From assembly GCF_003719195.1 (NCBI RefSeq), contig NZ_CP024996.1, positions 310,001 to 374,000 on the forward strand: a stretch of DNA of 64,000 bases, read 5' to 3'. The notes below the pieces were generated by a model. The model saw only the letters and a program-made list of their open reading frames with translations, made no database searches and had not been told where the DNA came from. Origin of the DNA: Herbaspirillum rubrisubalbicans. GTDB lineage: Bacteria; Pseudomonadota; Gammaproteobacteria; Burkholderiales; Burkholderiaceae_D. A program made the position numbers and the translations under genes. Shown here in pieces: positions 54,629 to 64,000 of this stretch (positions are counted from its first letter, which is position 1; every line of letters begins with the position of its first letter).

Positions 54629-54947
54629 CGTCAGCCGCTCGCCGCCGTCCGGCGGGCGTTTGCAGGCGGCAGGGGTGGCCGCCCAAGCGCATTTCCTGCG
54701 CGTTAGTGCATGTTTGACAAGCCAGGCATGAAGTTTCCCGCCCACCTCCATCTCCCCATTGAAACCTTGCAAACACGCCCGATCTAGAGCGAACGCGGCG
54801 TTTGTGGTCCGTCCGTCAAGCCTATGCCACCGGCCTGCGTGCTAAAATCCATGGTTCATTTTCGGGCGTGGCCGGCTGGAACCCGGCGGCCGGGAGCCCA
54901 ACGTCACTCTGCCGGATCGTTCATCGGCGCTTTTATAGAATCCAAGC
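54614..54947 (+). promoter_or_regulatory. secA upstream region, possible leaderless start
   Basis: No gene is seen in these 334 bases. TAGAAT (54936-54941, within TTTTATAGAAT) ends six bases before the secA ATG, the same geometry as at lpxC, and no Shine-Dalgarno is present. A weak hairpin GCCGCC-GTCC-GGCGGG near 54642 could end the M23 transcript. I find no SecM-like arrest ORF. Confidence 0.45.
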
Positions 54948-57701
<2,754 letters not shown>

Positions 57702-57724
57702 TCGCTAGTTAGCCAAAAGTGAAG

Positions 57725-57759
57725 AGGCCGTCCACCTGTCCAGGTGTACGGCCTTTTTT
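57725..57759 (+). terminator. Rho-independent terminator after secA
   Basis: AGGCCGTCCACCTG (57725-57738) pairs with CAGGTGTACGGCCT (57741-57754), one mismatch, followed by T-rich sequence to 57759. Confidence 0.9.
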
Positions 57760-57854
57760 CTGGGGGCATGGTGAAGGCTTGTGCATGGTTCACCCGGCTG
57801 GCCTTATCATGAGCGCTCCCATCGCCACCGCCTGCCGTCCAGGAGAACAAGAAG

Positions 57855-58655
57855 ATGACATTCGCCAAGCTTTCCCGTCCCGCGCTCGCCGGCGCACTTG
57901 CCAGTGCCTTGCTGCTGGCTGGTTGCGCCTCTTCGCCCTTGCCGCAATGGCGCGACAACGCCAATGCCGGCTATGCCCCGGTCACGCCGTCCATTCCGGT
58001 GACCGATACCGCCGTGCCGGCGGTAGCCATCAGCACCGCCCCGCCCACCCGCGCGGCATTGGTGGAGGCGGCCAAGGCCGAGTGGGATTTCTTCGGCAAC
58101 CAGCAGATCGACATGCGGCACGAACCCTTCAGCGCGCCGCGCCTGGGCTTGCTGGAGGATGAAGGCGAGGCCGTGCAGCGGGTGGCCGAATACTGGCACG
58201 CGGTGGGCAAGAACCTGACCGGTGCCGATTGCGAACAGGCCTGGTCGGCCGCCTTCATTTCCTGGCTGATGGTCTCCACCAACGTGCCGCCGCAGGACTT
58301 CGCGCCCAGTGAAACCCATTTCAACTACCTGAGCTTCCTCAAGGAGCGCCAGTCGCGCCCCTCGCCGCAGTTCGTGCTGCGTCCGGCCGAGACCGAATCC
58401 ATCGCCCCCGGCGACCTGATCTGCGCCCCGCGCGGCAACAACAACATCACCTCCATCGATGAAATCCGCCCAGGCTTGGCCGGGCATTGCGATCTGGTGG
58501 TGGAAGTCCACGCCGATGATGGCTGGGCCGGGGTGATTGGCGGCAACGTCTTCAATTCGGTGTCCGAATCGCTGATCCCGGTCGACTCCGGCGGGCGGGC
58601 CCAGCCGATCGCCCAGCGGCCCTGGCTGGTGGTGGTCAAGAACCTGCTGCCCTAA
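57855..58655 (+). CDS. DUF2272 domain lipoprotein
   Basis: A 266-residue exported protein with a lipobox L-L-L-A-G-C (Cys near residue 24). The rest resembles DUF2272: E-x-A-W-S-A-A-F-I-S-W-L-M, a later S-E-T-H-F-N-Y and G-H-C-D-L-V-V-E-V. The pattern of Cys before A-W-S-A-A-F and a later His in G-H-C-D recalls papain-like NlpC/CHAP hydrolases, so a cell-wall amidase role is plausible but unproven. The start is ATG 57855, behind AGGAGAAC. Single gene after the secA terminator. Confidence 0.72.
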   Translation: MTFAKLSRPALAGALASALLLAGCASSPLPQWRDNANAGYAPVTPSIPVTDTAVPAVAISTAPPTRAALVEAAKAEWDFFGNQQIDMRHEPFSAPRLGLLEDEGEAVQRVAEYWHAVGKNLTGADCEQAWSAAFISWLMVSTNVPPQDFAPSETHFNYLSFLKERQSRPSPQFVLRPAETESIAPGDLICAPRGNNNITSIDEIRPGLAGHCDLVVEVHADDGWAGVIGGNVFNSVSESLIPVDSGGRAQPIAQRPWLVVVKNLLP

Positions 58656-58702
58656 ATCCTGAAAGCGGCGCGCCCCGTCATCAGCCGGTGACGGAAAGTG
58701 TT

Positions 58703-58708
58703 TAAAAT
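58703..58708 (+). promoter_or_regulatory. Possible argJ -10 element
   Basis: TAAAAT at 58703-58708, about 32 bases before the argJ start. The -35 region is not convincing. Confidence 0.35.
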
Positions 58709-58740
58709 ACGCGTTCCGATTTTTACGCTGAAAGCTCGCC

Positions 58741-59976
58741 ATGGCCGTCAATTCCCCGATTCCCGTTTCCTCCGACCTCAAAGCCGTTGCCGGCATCGAA
58801 CTCGGCCATGCCGAAGCGGGCGTGCGCAAGGCCAATCGCAAGGACGTGCTGGTCATGAAGCTGGCCGAGACGGCCACCGTGGCGGGTGTGTTCACCAAGA
58901 ACCGTTTCTGTGCCGCGCCGGTGCAGATCTGCCAGGCCAACCTGGCCCAGTTGAGCGCCGACAAGCCCGTCCGCGCTCTGGTCATCAACACCGGCAACGC
59001 CAATGCCGGCACCGGCGAAGAAGGCCTGCAGCGCGCCAAGTCGGTGTGTGCCGCGCTGGCCGAGCAGATGGGCCTGGAACCACAACAGATCCTGCCGTTC
59101 TCCACCGGGGTGATCCTGGAGCCGCTGCCGGCCGATCGCATCATCGCCGGCCTGCCGCAAGCCATCGCTAACCTCAATGCCGACAACTGGTTCAATGCGG
59201 CCGAGTCCATCATGACCACCGACACCCAGCCCAAGGCCGCCTCGCGTACCCTGACCATCGCTGGCAAGCAGGTCGTCATGACCGGCATCAGCAAGGGGGC
59301 TGGCATGATCAAGCCCAACATGGCCACCATGCTGGGCTTCCTGGCCTTCGACGCCAAGCTGCCGCAGGCGCTCTTGAACCAGCTGGTCAAGGATGCCGCC
59401 GATCATTCCTTCAATTGCATCACCATCGATGGCGATACCTCGACCAACGATTCCTTTATCCTCATGGCCACGGGTGCCGGCGAACTGGAGATCACCAGCG
59501 CCGACAGCGAGGAATATCAGCAACTGGCCGCTGCCGTGACCGACCTGTCGCAACACCTGGCGCACCAGATCGTGCGCGATGGCGAAGGCGCCACCAAGTT
59601 CATCGAAGTGGCCGTGGAAGATGGCAAGAGCGTCGAGGAATGCCGCCAGATCGCTTACTCCATCGGCCACTCGCCGCTGGTCAAGACCGCCTTCTTCGCC
59701 TCCGACCCGAATCTGGGCCGCATCCTGGCCGCCATCGGCTATGCCGGCATCGATGACCTGGATGTCTCCAAGATCAACCTGTGGCTGGATGATGTGTGGG
59801 TCGCCAAGGACGGTGGCCGCAACCCGGATTACCGCGAAGAAGATGGCCAGCGCGTCATGAAGAAGGCCGAGATCGTGGTGCGCGTGAAGCTGGCGCGCGG
59901 CAGTGCCAAGGCTTCCATCTGGACTTGCGACCTGTCGCACGACTACGTGTCGATCAACGCCGACTACCGTTCCTGA
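58741..59976 (+). CDS. argJ: Bifunctional glutamate N-acetyltransferase / amino-acid acetyltransferase
   Basis: A 411-residue arginine biosynthesis enzyme that recycles the acetyl group from N-acetylornithine to glutamate. The self-cleavage site is A195|T196 in [12 protein letters not shown], producing alpha and beta chains with Thr as nucleophile. The D-G-D-T-S-T-N-D-S motif and the C-terminal [10 protein letters not shown] are intact. First gene of the argJ-DUF815-mutT run. Confidence 0.95.
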   Translation: MAVNSPIPVSSDLKAVAGIELGHAEAGVRKANRKDVLVMKLAETATVAGVFTKNRFCAAPVQICQANLAQLSADKPVRALVINTGNANAGTGEEGLQRAKSVCAALAEQMGLEPQQILPFSTGVILEPLPADRIIAGLPQAIANLNADNWFNAAESIMTTDTQPKAASRTLTIAGKQVVMTGISKGAGMIKPNMATMLGFLAFDAKLPQALLNQLVKDAADHSFNCITIDGDTSTNDSFILMATGAGELEITSADSEEYQQLAAAVTDLSQHLAHQIVRDGEGATKFIEVAVEDGKSVEECRQIAYSIGHSPLVKTAFFASDPNLGRILAAIGYAGIDDLDVSKINLWLDDVWVAKDGGRNPDYREEDGQRVMKKAEIVVRVKLARGSAKASIWTCDLSHDYVSINADYRS

Positions 59977-59986
59977 TGGCCGCCTC

Positions 59987-60862
59987 ATGACCCAGCTAGA
60001 CCAATTCCTGCAGCGTGCCGAAGCCTTGCTGGCACGCGTCGAAGCCATCCTGCCCCAGGCCGCTACCCGTGAACCGGACTGGAACGCCGCCGTCGCCTTC
60101 CGCTGGCGCGGCGCCACCGCCCAGCGTCCCGGTTACCTGCAGGCGGTGGGCCATATCTCGCAGATCGCTCTGTCCGACCTGCACAATATCGGCCCGCAAA
60201 AGGAACAGATCGACCAGAACACGCGCCAGTTCGTCGCCGGCCGCCCGGCCAACAACGTACTGCTGACCGGCGCACGCGGTACCGGCAAGTCCTCGCTCAT
60301 CAAGGCTTGCTTGAACCAGTACGCTGACCAGGGTCTGCGCTTGATCGAGGTGGACAAGGATGACCTGCACGATCTGCAGGACATCGTCGAACTGGTGGCC
60401 ACGCGCCCGGAGCGCTTCATCGTCTTCTGCGATGATCTCTCCTTCGAGGAAGGCGAGGGCGGCTACAAGGCCCTGAAGGTGGCGCTGGATGGCAGCATCG
60501 CTGCGCAGTCCGACAACGTGCTGATCTACGCTACTTCCAACCGCCGTCACCTGATGCCGGAGCGCCTCTCCGACAACAGCACCTACACCCACACCGAGGA
60601 TGGCGACCTGCATCCCGGTGAGACGGTGGAAGAAAAGATTTCGCTCTCCGAGCGCTTCGGTCTGTGGGTGACTTTCTACCCGTTCAAGCAGGACGATTTC
60701 CTGGACATCGTCGCGCACTGGCTGCGCCACTTCGGCTGCACTGACGACCAGATCGCCGAAGCCCGCGCCGATGCCCTGCGCTGGGCGCTGCAACGCAGTT
60801 CCCGTTCGGGTCGCGTGGCCTGGCAGTTCGCGCGCGATTATGCCGGTCGGGCGCAATCCTGA
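59987..60862 (+). CDS. DUF815 family ATP-binding protein
   Basis: A 291-residue AAA-type ATPase of unknown role, with Walker A G-A-R-G-T-G-K-S-S-L (about 98-107), Walker B F-I-V-F-C-D-D-L-S-F and a sensor-like Y-A-T-S-N-R-R-H-L. These motifs and the P-E-R-x-S-D-N segment match DUF815. The start is ATG 59987; the longer frame overlaps argJ. Stop overlaps the mutT start (ATGA). Conserved neighbour of argJ in betaproteobacteria. Confidence 0.87.
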   Translation: MTQLDQFLQRAEALLARVEAILPQAATREPDWNAAVAFRWRGATAQRPGYLQAVGHISQIALSDLHNIGPQKEQIDQNTRQFVAGRPANNVLLTGARGTGKSSLIKACLNQYADQGLRLIEVDKDDLHDLQDIVELVATRPERFIVFCDDLSFEEGEGGYKALKVALDGSIAAQSDNVLIYATSNRRHLMPERLSDNSTYTHTEDGDLHPGETVEEKISLSERFGLWVTFYPFKQDDFLDIVAHWLRHFGCTDDQIAEARADALRWALQRSSRSGRVAWQFARDYAGRAQS

Positions 60863-61275
60863 TGAGTGGCCCGAGCAAGCCCATCGACGTGGCCGTGGGC
60901 ATCCTGATGCAGCCCAATGGCGACGTGCTGCTGGGGCAGCGCCCGGCAGGCAAGCCCTATGAAGGTTACTGGGAATTTCCGGGCGGCAAGGTGGAGCCGG
61001 GCGAAAGCATCTTTGCGGCCCTGCAGCGCGAGTTCAAGGAAGAGCTGGGCATCGAGGTCATCGATGGCGAGCCCTGGTGCGGGGTGGAGCACGTCTATCC
61101 CCATGCCCACGTACGGCTGCACTTCTACATCAGCCGTCAGTGGCGCGGCCAACCGCAGAGCCTGGAGGGACAGGCCTTCGCCTGGCAGGGCAGCGTGGGC
61201 GTGGAACCCTTGCTGCCGGCCACCATCCCGCTGATCCAATGGCTCGATCAGCTGAGGTACGGCGACCAGGTTTGA
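60862..61275 (+). CDS. mutT: Nudix hydrolase, MutT-like 8-oxo-dGTP diphosphatase
   Basis: A 137-residue protein with a perfect Nudix box from G-G-K-V-E-P-G-E (about 39) through R-E-F-K-E-E-L-G-I. The beginning V-A-V-G-I-L and the W-E-F-P-G-G segment match MutT, which removes mutagenic 8-oxo-dGTP. It overlaps the ATPase gene by ATGA and is convergent with yacG. Confidence 0.87.
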   Translation: MSGPSKPIDVAVGILMQPNGDVLLGQRPAGKPYEGYWEFPGGKVEPGESIFAALQREFKEELGIEVIDGEPWCGVEHVYPHAHVRLHFYISRQWRGQPQSLEGQAFAWQGSVGVEPLLPATIPLIQWLDQLRYGDQV

Positions 61276-61302
61276 AGATGGGTGGGTTTGAGGCGATATG
61301 AA

Positions 61303-61332
61303 GGAAAAAGCCCGTGATCACTGCACGGGCTT
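61303..61332 (-). terminator. Rho-independent terminator overlapping the end of yacG
   Basis: AAGCCCGTG (61308-61316) pairs with CACGGGCTT (61324-61332). On the minus strand the stem is followed by T-rich sequence, and the arm at 61324-61332 encodes the last residues of YacG, with the stop codon in the loop. Confidence 0.75.
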
Positions 61333-61503
61333 GTCATCTTCGTCTTCCAGGGGCAGGTTCACTGCGGGGATGGTGTACTTTTCTTCCGCCCAGGCACCTA
61401 GGTCGATCTGCTTGCAGCGTTCGGAACAGAAAGGGCGGAATTTGTTCTTCTCGCTCCATTCCACCTTGGTGCCACAGGTCGGGCAGTCTACGATCGTTGC
61501 CAT
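61318..61503 (-). CDS. yacG: DNA gyrase inhibitor YacG
   Basis: A 61-residue zinc protein that binds GyrB and blocks gyrase. The ligands are C7, C10, C26 and C30 (D-C-P-T-C ... F-C-S-E-R-C). The conserved L-G-A-W-A segment and an acidic tail complete it. It follows zapD by 35 bases, as in many proteobacteria. Confidence 0.93.
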   Translation of the reverse strand: MATIVDCPTCGTKVEWSEKNKFRPFCSERCKQIDLGAWAEEKYTIPAVNLPLEDEDDKPVQ

Positions 61504-61538
61504 ACGTCTACTTCACTTCATTCAATTCAATTTACAGG

Positions 61539-62294
61539 TCAAAAGCCGCACAGCGCCAGTTCGAAGGGCACTTCACCCTCGAAGGAGCGCGGCTTCTCGT
61601 CGCCATCCTGCTGGGTGAAACGCACCCACAGCATGTACTTGTTGGCCGAGATTTCGGGAATCGCACCCAGTTCGATATCCAACGACAAGCGCAACATCTG
61701 GTAGACCTTGCCTTGCAGCATCTGCTGGTAACTGCCGCCTTCTGCATTGATCTTTACGGCATGACCAGATTCGCGCAAGAGCCGCATGACGATGCCGATG
61801 GCGTCGAACAGCGGCACCAGCGGCGCGAACCAGTTGGAAATGTCGTTGAAACGGCGTTCGAAGGGATGCTGTTGCCAGGCGTAGTAGGCCGGCAGGTCGA
61901 ATTCGCAGGCGCCGCCGGGGATGATGGTGCGACCGCGGATGCTCATGAGCCATTCATTGTCGCGGATGTTCTGGCCGGTCTTGCCTTGTGCGGCGGCCAG
62001 GGCGCTGCTGGCCTGGTCCACCTCGGCCAGGATGGCATTGAGCATCTCGGGCTCGACATTGGGATTGGACTGGTAAGCCAGCAGGATCTGCTTTTGCCGT
62101 TCCAGCTCTTGCAGCAGGTCGGACTTGAGGTCGGCGCGTCCGGCGACCTCCAGCATTTCGAAAATGGTGGCAAGGGCGATGTGATGCTGATGCGGGCTTT
62201 CCTGGTGCAGGAAGAAGACGAACTTTTCGTAGAGGTCTTCCAGTCGCAACAGCGTGCGAATACGCTCATTGAAAGGGTATTCGTAGACGATCAA
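61539..62294 (-). CDS. zapD: Cell division protein ZapD
   Basis: A 251-residue FtsZ cross-linker that binds the FtsZ C-terminal peptide. The canonical N-terminus [19 protein letters not shown] fixes the start at TTG 62294, with GGGAT upstream; no in-frame ATG is available close by. Helical domain, then beta domain ending F-E-L-A-L-C. Part of the coaE-zapD-yacG run, 225 bases after coaE; that gap holds nothing I recognise. Confidence 0.92.
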   Translation of the reverse strand: MIVYEYPFNERIRTLLRLEDLYEKFVFFLHQESPHQHHIALATIFEMLEVAGRADLKSDLLQELERQKQILLAYQSNPNVEPEMLNAILAEVDQASSALAAAQGKTGQNIRDNEWLMSIRGRTIIPGGACEFDLPAYYAWQQHPFERRFNDISNWFAPLVPLFDAIGIVMRLLRESGHAVKINAEGGSYQQMLQGKVYQMLRLSLDIELGAIPEISANKYMLWVRFTQQDGDEKPRSFEGEVPFELALCGF

Positions 62295-62519
62295 AGCATG
62301 ATCCCTTTATTGGTTGAACCGGACTGGTTAAGGCCGCTGACAGGCCAGGCGTGTGCAAAAACCTCGTCAACATTGCAATGTTTGTGATTCTGACCCATGC
62401 AGCAGAAAAATACAAATGCAGGCGGCATCAAATGAAGCTGGGCTAGCGCCTCGGATTTGGCCGCCTGCCCGACTGTACTGCTGGCGCTGCAATGGGCTTC
62501 TCGCCGCGCTTCGGGGGGC

Positions 62520-63140
62520 TCAGGAGCTTGCGGTCAAGGCCAGGTAATGCGCGTGCAGTCGATCTACCTGGGCCGGCAGCGCGGCGTTGTCGCCACCGTT
62601 GTCGATGACGTCATGCGCCACGGCCAGCCGCGCCTGGCGGCTGGCCTGGGCGGCCATGATGGCTTCCACTTCGGCGCGTTGCAGGCCATTGCGCTGCATG
62701 ACCCGCGCAATTTGTACTTCTTCCGGGCAATCCACCACCAGAATGCGGCTGGCGCGCCCAACCCAGGTGCCGGACTCCACCAGCAGCGGTACCACGAAGA
62801 TGACGTAGCTGCCCGTGGCGGCTTCGGCCTGGCGCAGCGTCTCGCTACGGATGAGCGGATGCAGGATGGCTTCCAGCGCATGGCGCGCGGCCGGATTGCC
62901 GAAGACATGTTGGCGCATCCGCGTGCGGTCCATGGCGCCGTGGGCGTCGATGAAGTCGTCGCCGAAGTGTTCGCGCAGGGGGGCGATGGCCAGGCCATCA
63001 GGAGCGGTCAGGGCGTGGGCGATGGCATCGGTATCGACCAGCGAGGCGCCGAGTTCGGCGAACAGATTGGCCACCGTGGTCTTGCCGCTGCCAATGCCAC
63101 CGGTCAGGCCGACGGTGAAGCGTTCAGTCAGAGAAGTCAT
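62520..63140 (-). CDS. coaE: Dephospho-CoA kinase
   Basis: A 206-residue kinase for the last step of coenzyme A synthesis. P-loop G14-[15 protein letters not shown], and the lid region with [10 protein letters not shown] are all typical. Thirteen bases after the prepilin peptidase gene, in the usual pilD-coaE-zapD-yacG order. Confidence 0.95.
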   Translation of the reverse strand: MTSLTERFTVGLTGGIGSGKTTVANLFAELGASLVDTDAIAHALTAPDGLAIAPLREHFGDDFIDAHGAMDRTRMRQHVFGNPAARHALEAILHPLIRSETLRQAEAATGSYVIFVVPLLVESGTWVGRASRILVVDCPEEVQIARVMQRNGLQRAEVEAIMAAQASRQARLAVAHDVIDNGGDNAALPAQVDRLHAHYLALTASS

Positions 63141-63153
63141 GGGATCAAGTCGA

Positions 63154-64000
63154 TCAGAAAGCGTAGAGAATCAGGTTCAGCCAGTCGTGGCCCAGTACCA
63201 GCGCCAGCATTCCGGCCAGGGCCAGGCAGGGGCCGAAGGGGATGGCCTGGCCGCGCTGATGCCGTCCGCCCAGCATCAGCGCCAAGCCCAGCACCGCACC
63301 CAGCGCCGAGGCCAGCAACAGCACCAGGGGTAGCGCCTGCCAGCCCAGCCAGGCGCCCAGCGCGGCCATCAGCTTGAAGTCGCCATAGCCCAGGCCTTCC
63401 TTGCCGGTCGTCAGCTTGAAGCACCAGAAGATCAGCCACAGCACGCCATAGCCGGCCATCGCCCCCAGCACCGCATCCTGCAGCGGCACCAGGCGATGCG
63501 TGAGATTGACCAGCAAGCCCAGCCACAATAGCGGCAGGGTCAGGTCGTCGGGCAGCAGCATGGTCTGGGCGTCGATGAAGGCCAGCGCCACCAGGAAGGC
63601 GGCGCCGGTCATGAGCGCCAAGCCGGTCAGCCCCAGGCCATAGCGCCAGGCCAGTAGCGCGAAGAGCACGGCGCACAGCAGTTCCACCAGCGGATAGCGC
63701 AGGCTGATGGGCGCGCTGCAGTAGGCGCACCGTCCGCGCAGCAGCAGCCAACTCAAGACCGGCAGCTTGTGATGCAGCGCCAGCGGCGTGGCGCAATGCG
63801 GGCAGGCCGAGTGCGGCAGCCAGAGGTTGTAGCGTTCGGTATGGGGCAGCGCCTCGCCGCGTTCGTGGGCGACGAAGTTGGCGCTTTCGCGCAGCATCAT
63901 GGCCGGCAGGCGATGGATCACTACGTTGAGGAAGCTGCCCACCAGCAAGCCCAGCAGGGCAGCTACGCCAGACAGGACGGGGCTGCCGGAGACGGCATAG
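63154..64000 (-). CDS. pilD: Type IV prepilin peptidase / N-methyltransferase, partial
   Basis: The frame stays open to the right edge, so the N-terminus is missing; 282 codons are present. It contains [12 protein letters not shown], the zinc-binding Cys pairs C-P-H-C and C-A-Y-C, and the aspartyl protease motifs in [11 protein letters not shown] and G-Y-G-D-F-K-L-M. It cleaves and methylates type IV pilins and type II secretion pseudopilins at the inner membrane. pilB and pilC would be expected just beyond the window. Confidence 0.93.
   Translation of the reverse strand, partial: YAVSGSPVLSGVAALLGLLVGSFLNVVIHRLPAMMLRESANFVAHERGEALPHTERYNLWLPHSACPHCATPLALHHKLPVLSWLLLRGRCAYCSAPISLRYPLVELLCAVLFALLAWRYGLGLTGLALMTGAAFLVALAFIDAQTMLLPDDLTLPLLWLGLLVNLTHRLVPLQDAVLGAMAGYGVLWLIFWCFKLTTGKEGLGYGDFKLMAALGAWLGWQALPLVLLLASALGAVLGLALMLGGRHQRGQAIPFGPCLALAGMLALVLGHDWLNLILYAF

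Noticed and set aside
54614-54947. secM-like arrest peptide before secA
   Set aside because: No exported short ORF with an arrest motif in the gap; the upstream gene is an M23 peptidase.

Overview
The window is a stretch of high-GC (roughly 63%) chromosome from a betaproteobacterium. Gene content and protein sequences point to the Oxalobacteraceae, most likely Herbaspirillum or a close relative. This rests on the dcw cluster layout, the argJ-DUF815-mutT / yacG-zapD-coaE-pilD neighbourhood, the dciA-M23-secA order and a Burkholderia-type llpE-RND-LysR efflux locus. I see no insertion sequences, prophage, CRISPR array, tRNA or rRNA. One structural RNA (rnpB) is present. The assignment is from recognition of families, not from a search.

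Layout. 1-7240: tail of an adenylate cyclase-like gene, then a two-partner secretion pair (TpsB pore, 1331-residue TpsA exoprotein) and a periplasmic FecR-domain protein, facing a class II cAMP phosphodiesterase-like hydrolase (7335-8108). 8487-13561: a GAF/HD-GYP c-di-GMP phosphodiesterase preceded by a coupled 27-codon ORF, a membrane ClpP-like protein and a SulP anion transporter. 13660-22474: DUF1993, then an efflux operon on the minus strand (llpE-like hydrolase, adaptor, MexF/CeoB-type pump, outer-membrane channel) with a divergent LysR regulator. 22774-28820: AraC regulator, aldo/keto reductase, HpcH/HpaI aldolase, D-amino acid dehydrogenase, rnpB and a 3-hydroxyisobutyryl-CoA hydrolase-like enzyme. 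28989-29273: HU.

30183-48334 is a complete division and cell wall (dcw) cluster in canonical order: mraZ, rsmH, ftsL, ftsI, murE, murF, mraY, murD, ftsW, murG, murC, ddlB, ftsQ, ftsA, ftsZ, most junctions being ATGA overlaps. It makes lipid II and the division machinery. Its promoter carries GTGKG-type repeats at an exact 10-bp period, matching MraZ autoregulation. The striking oddity is MurD, which is 700 residues because of an in-frame insertion of about 200 residues in the ATP-grasping central domain.

48474-64000 continues with a peroxiredoxin, lpxC, a TMAO-reductase-like molybdoenzyme fused to a cytochrome c domain, dciA, an M23 peptidase, secA, a DUF2272 lipoprotein, argJ-DUF815-mutT on plus and yacG-zapD-coaE-pilD on minus; the last gene runs off the window.

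No wholly novel multi-gene defence or mobile system is evident. The most interesting items are the enlarged MurD, the cyclase/TPS/FecR/cAMP-PDE grouping, the TorA-cytochrome fusion with a Shine-Dalgarno-sequestering hairpin, the Asp-for-Ser substitution in the LlpE-like hydrolase, the leader ORF of the HD-GYP gene, probable leaderless lpxC and secA messages, and a 37-bp perfect palindrome beside hupB.
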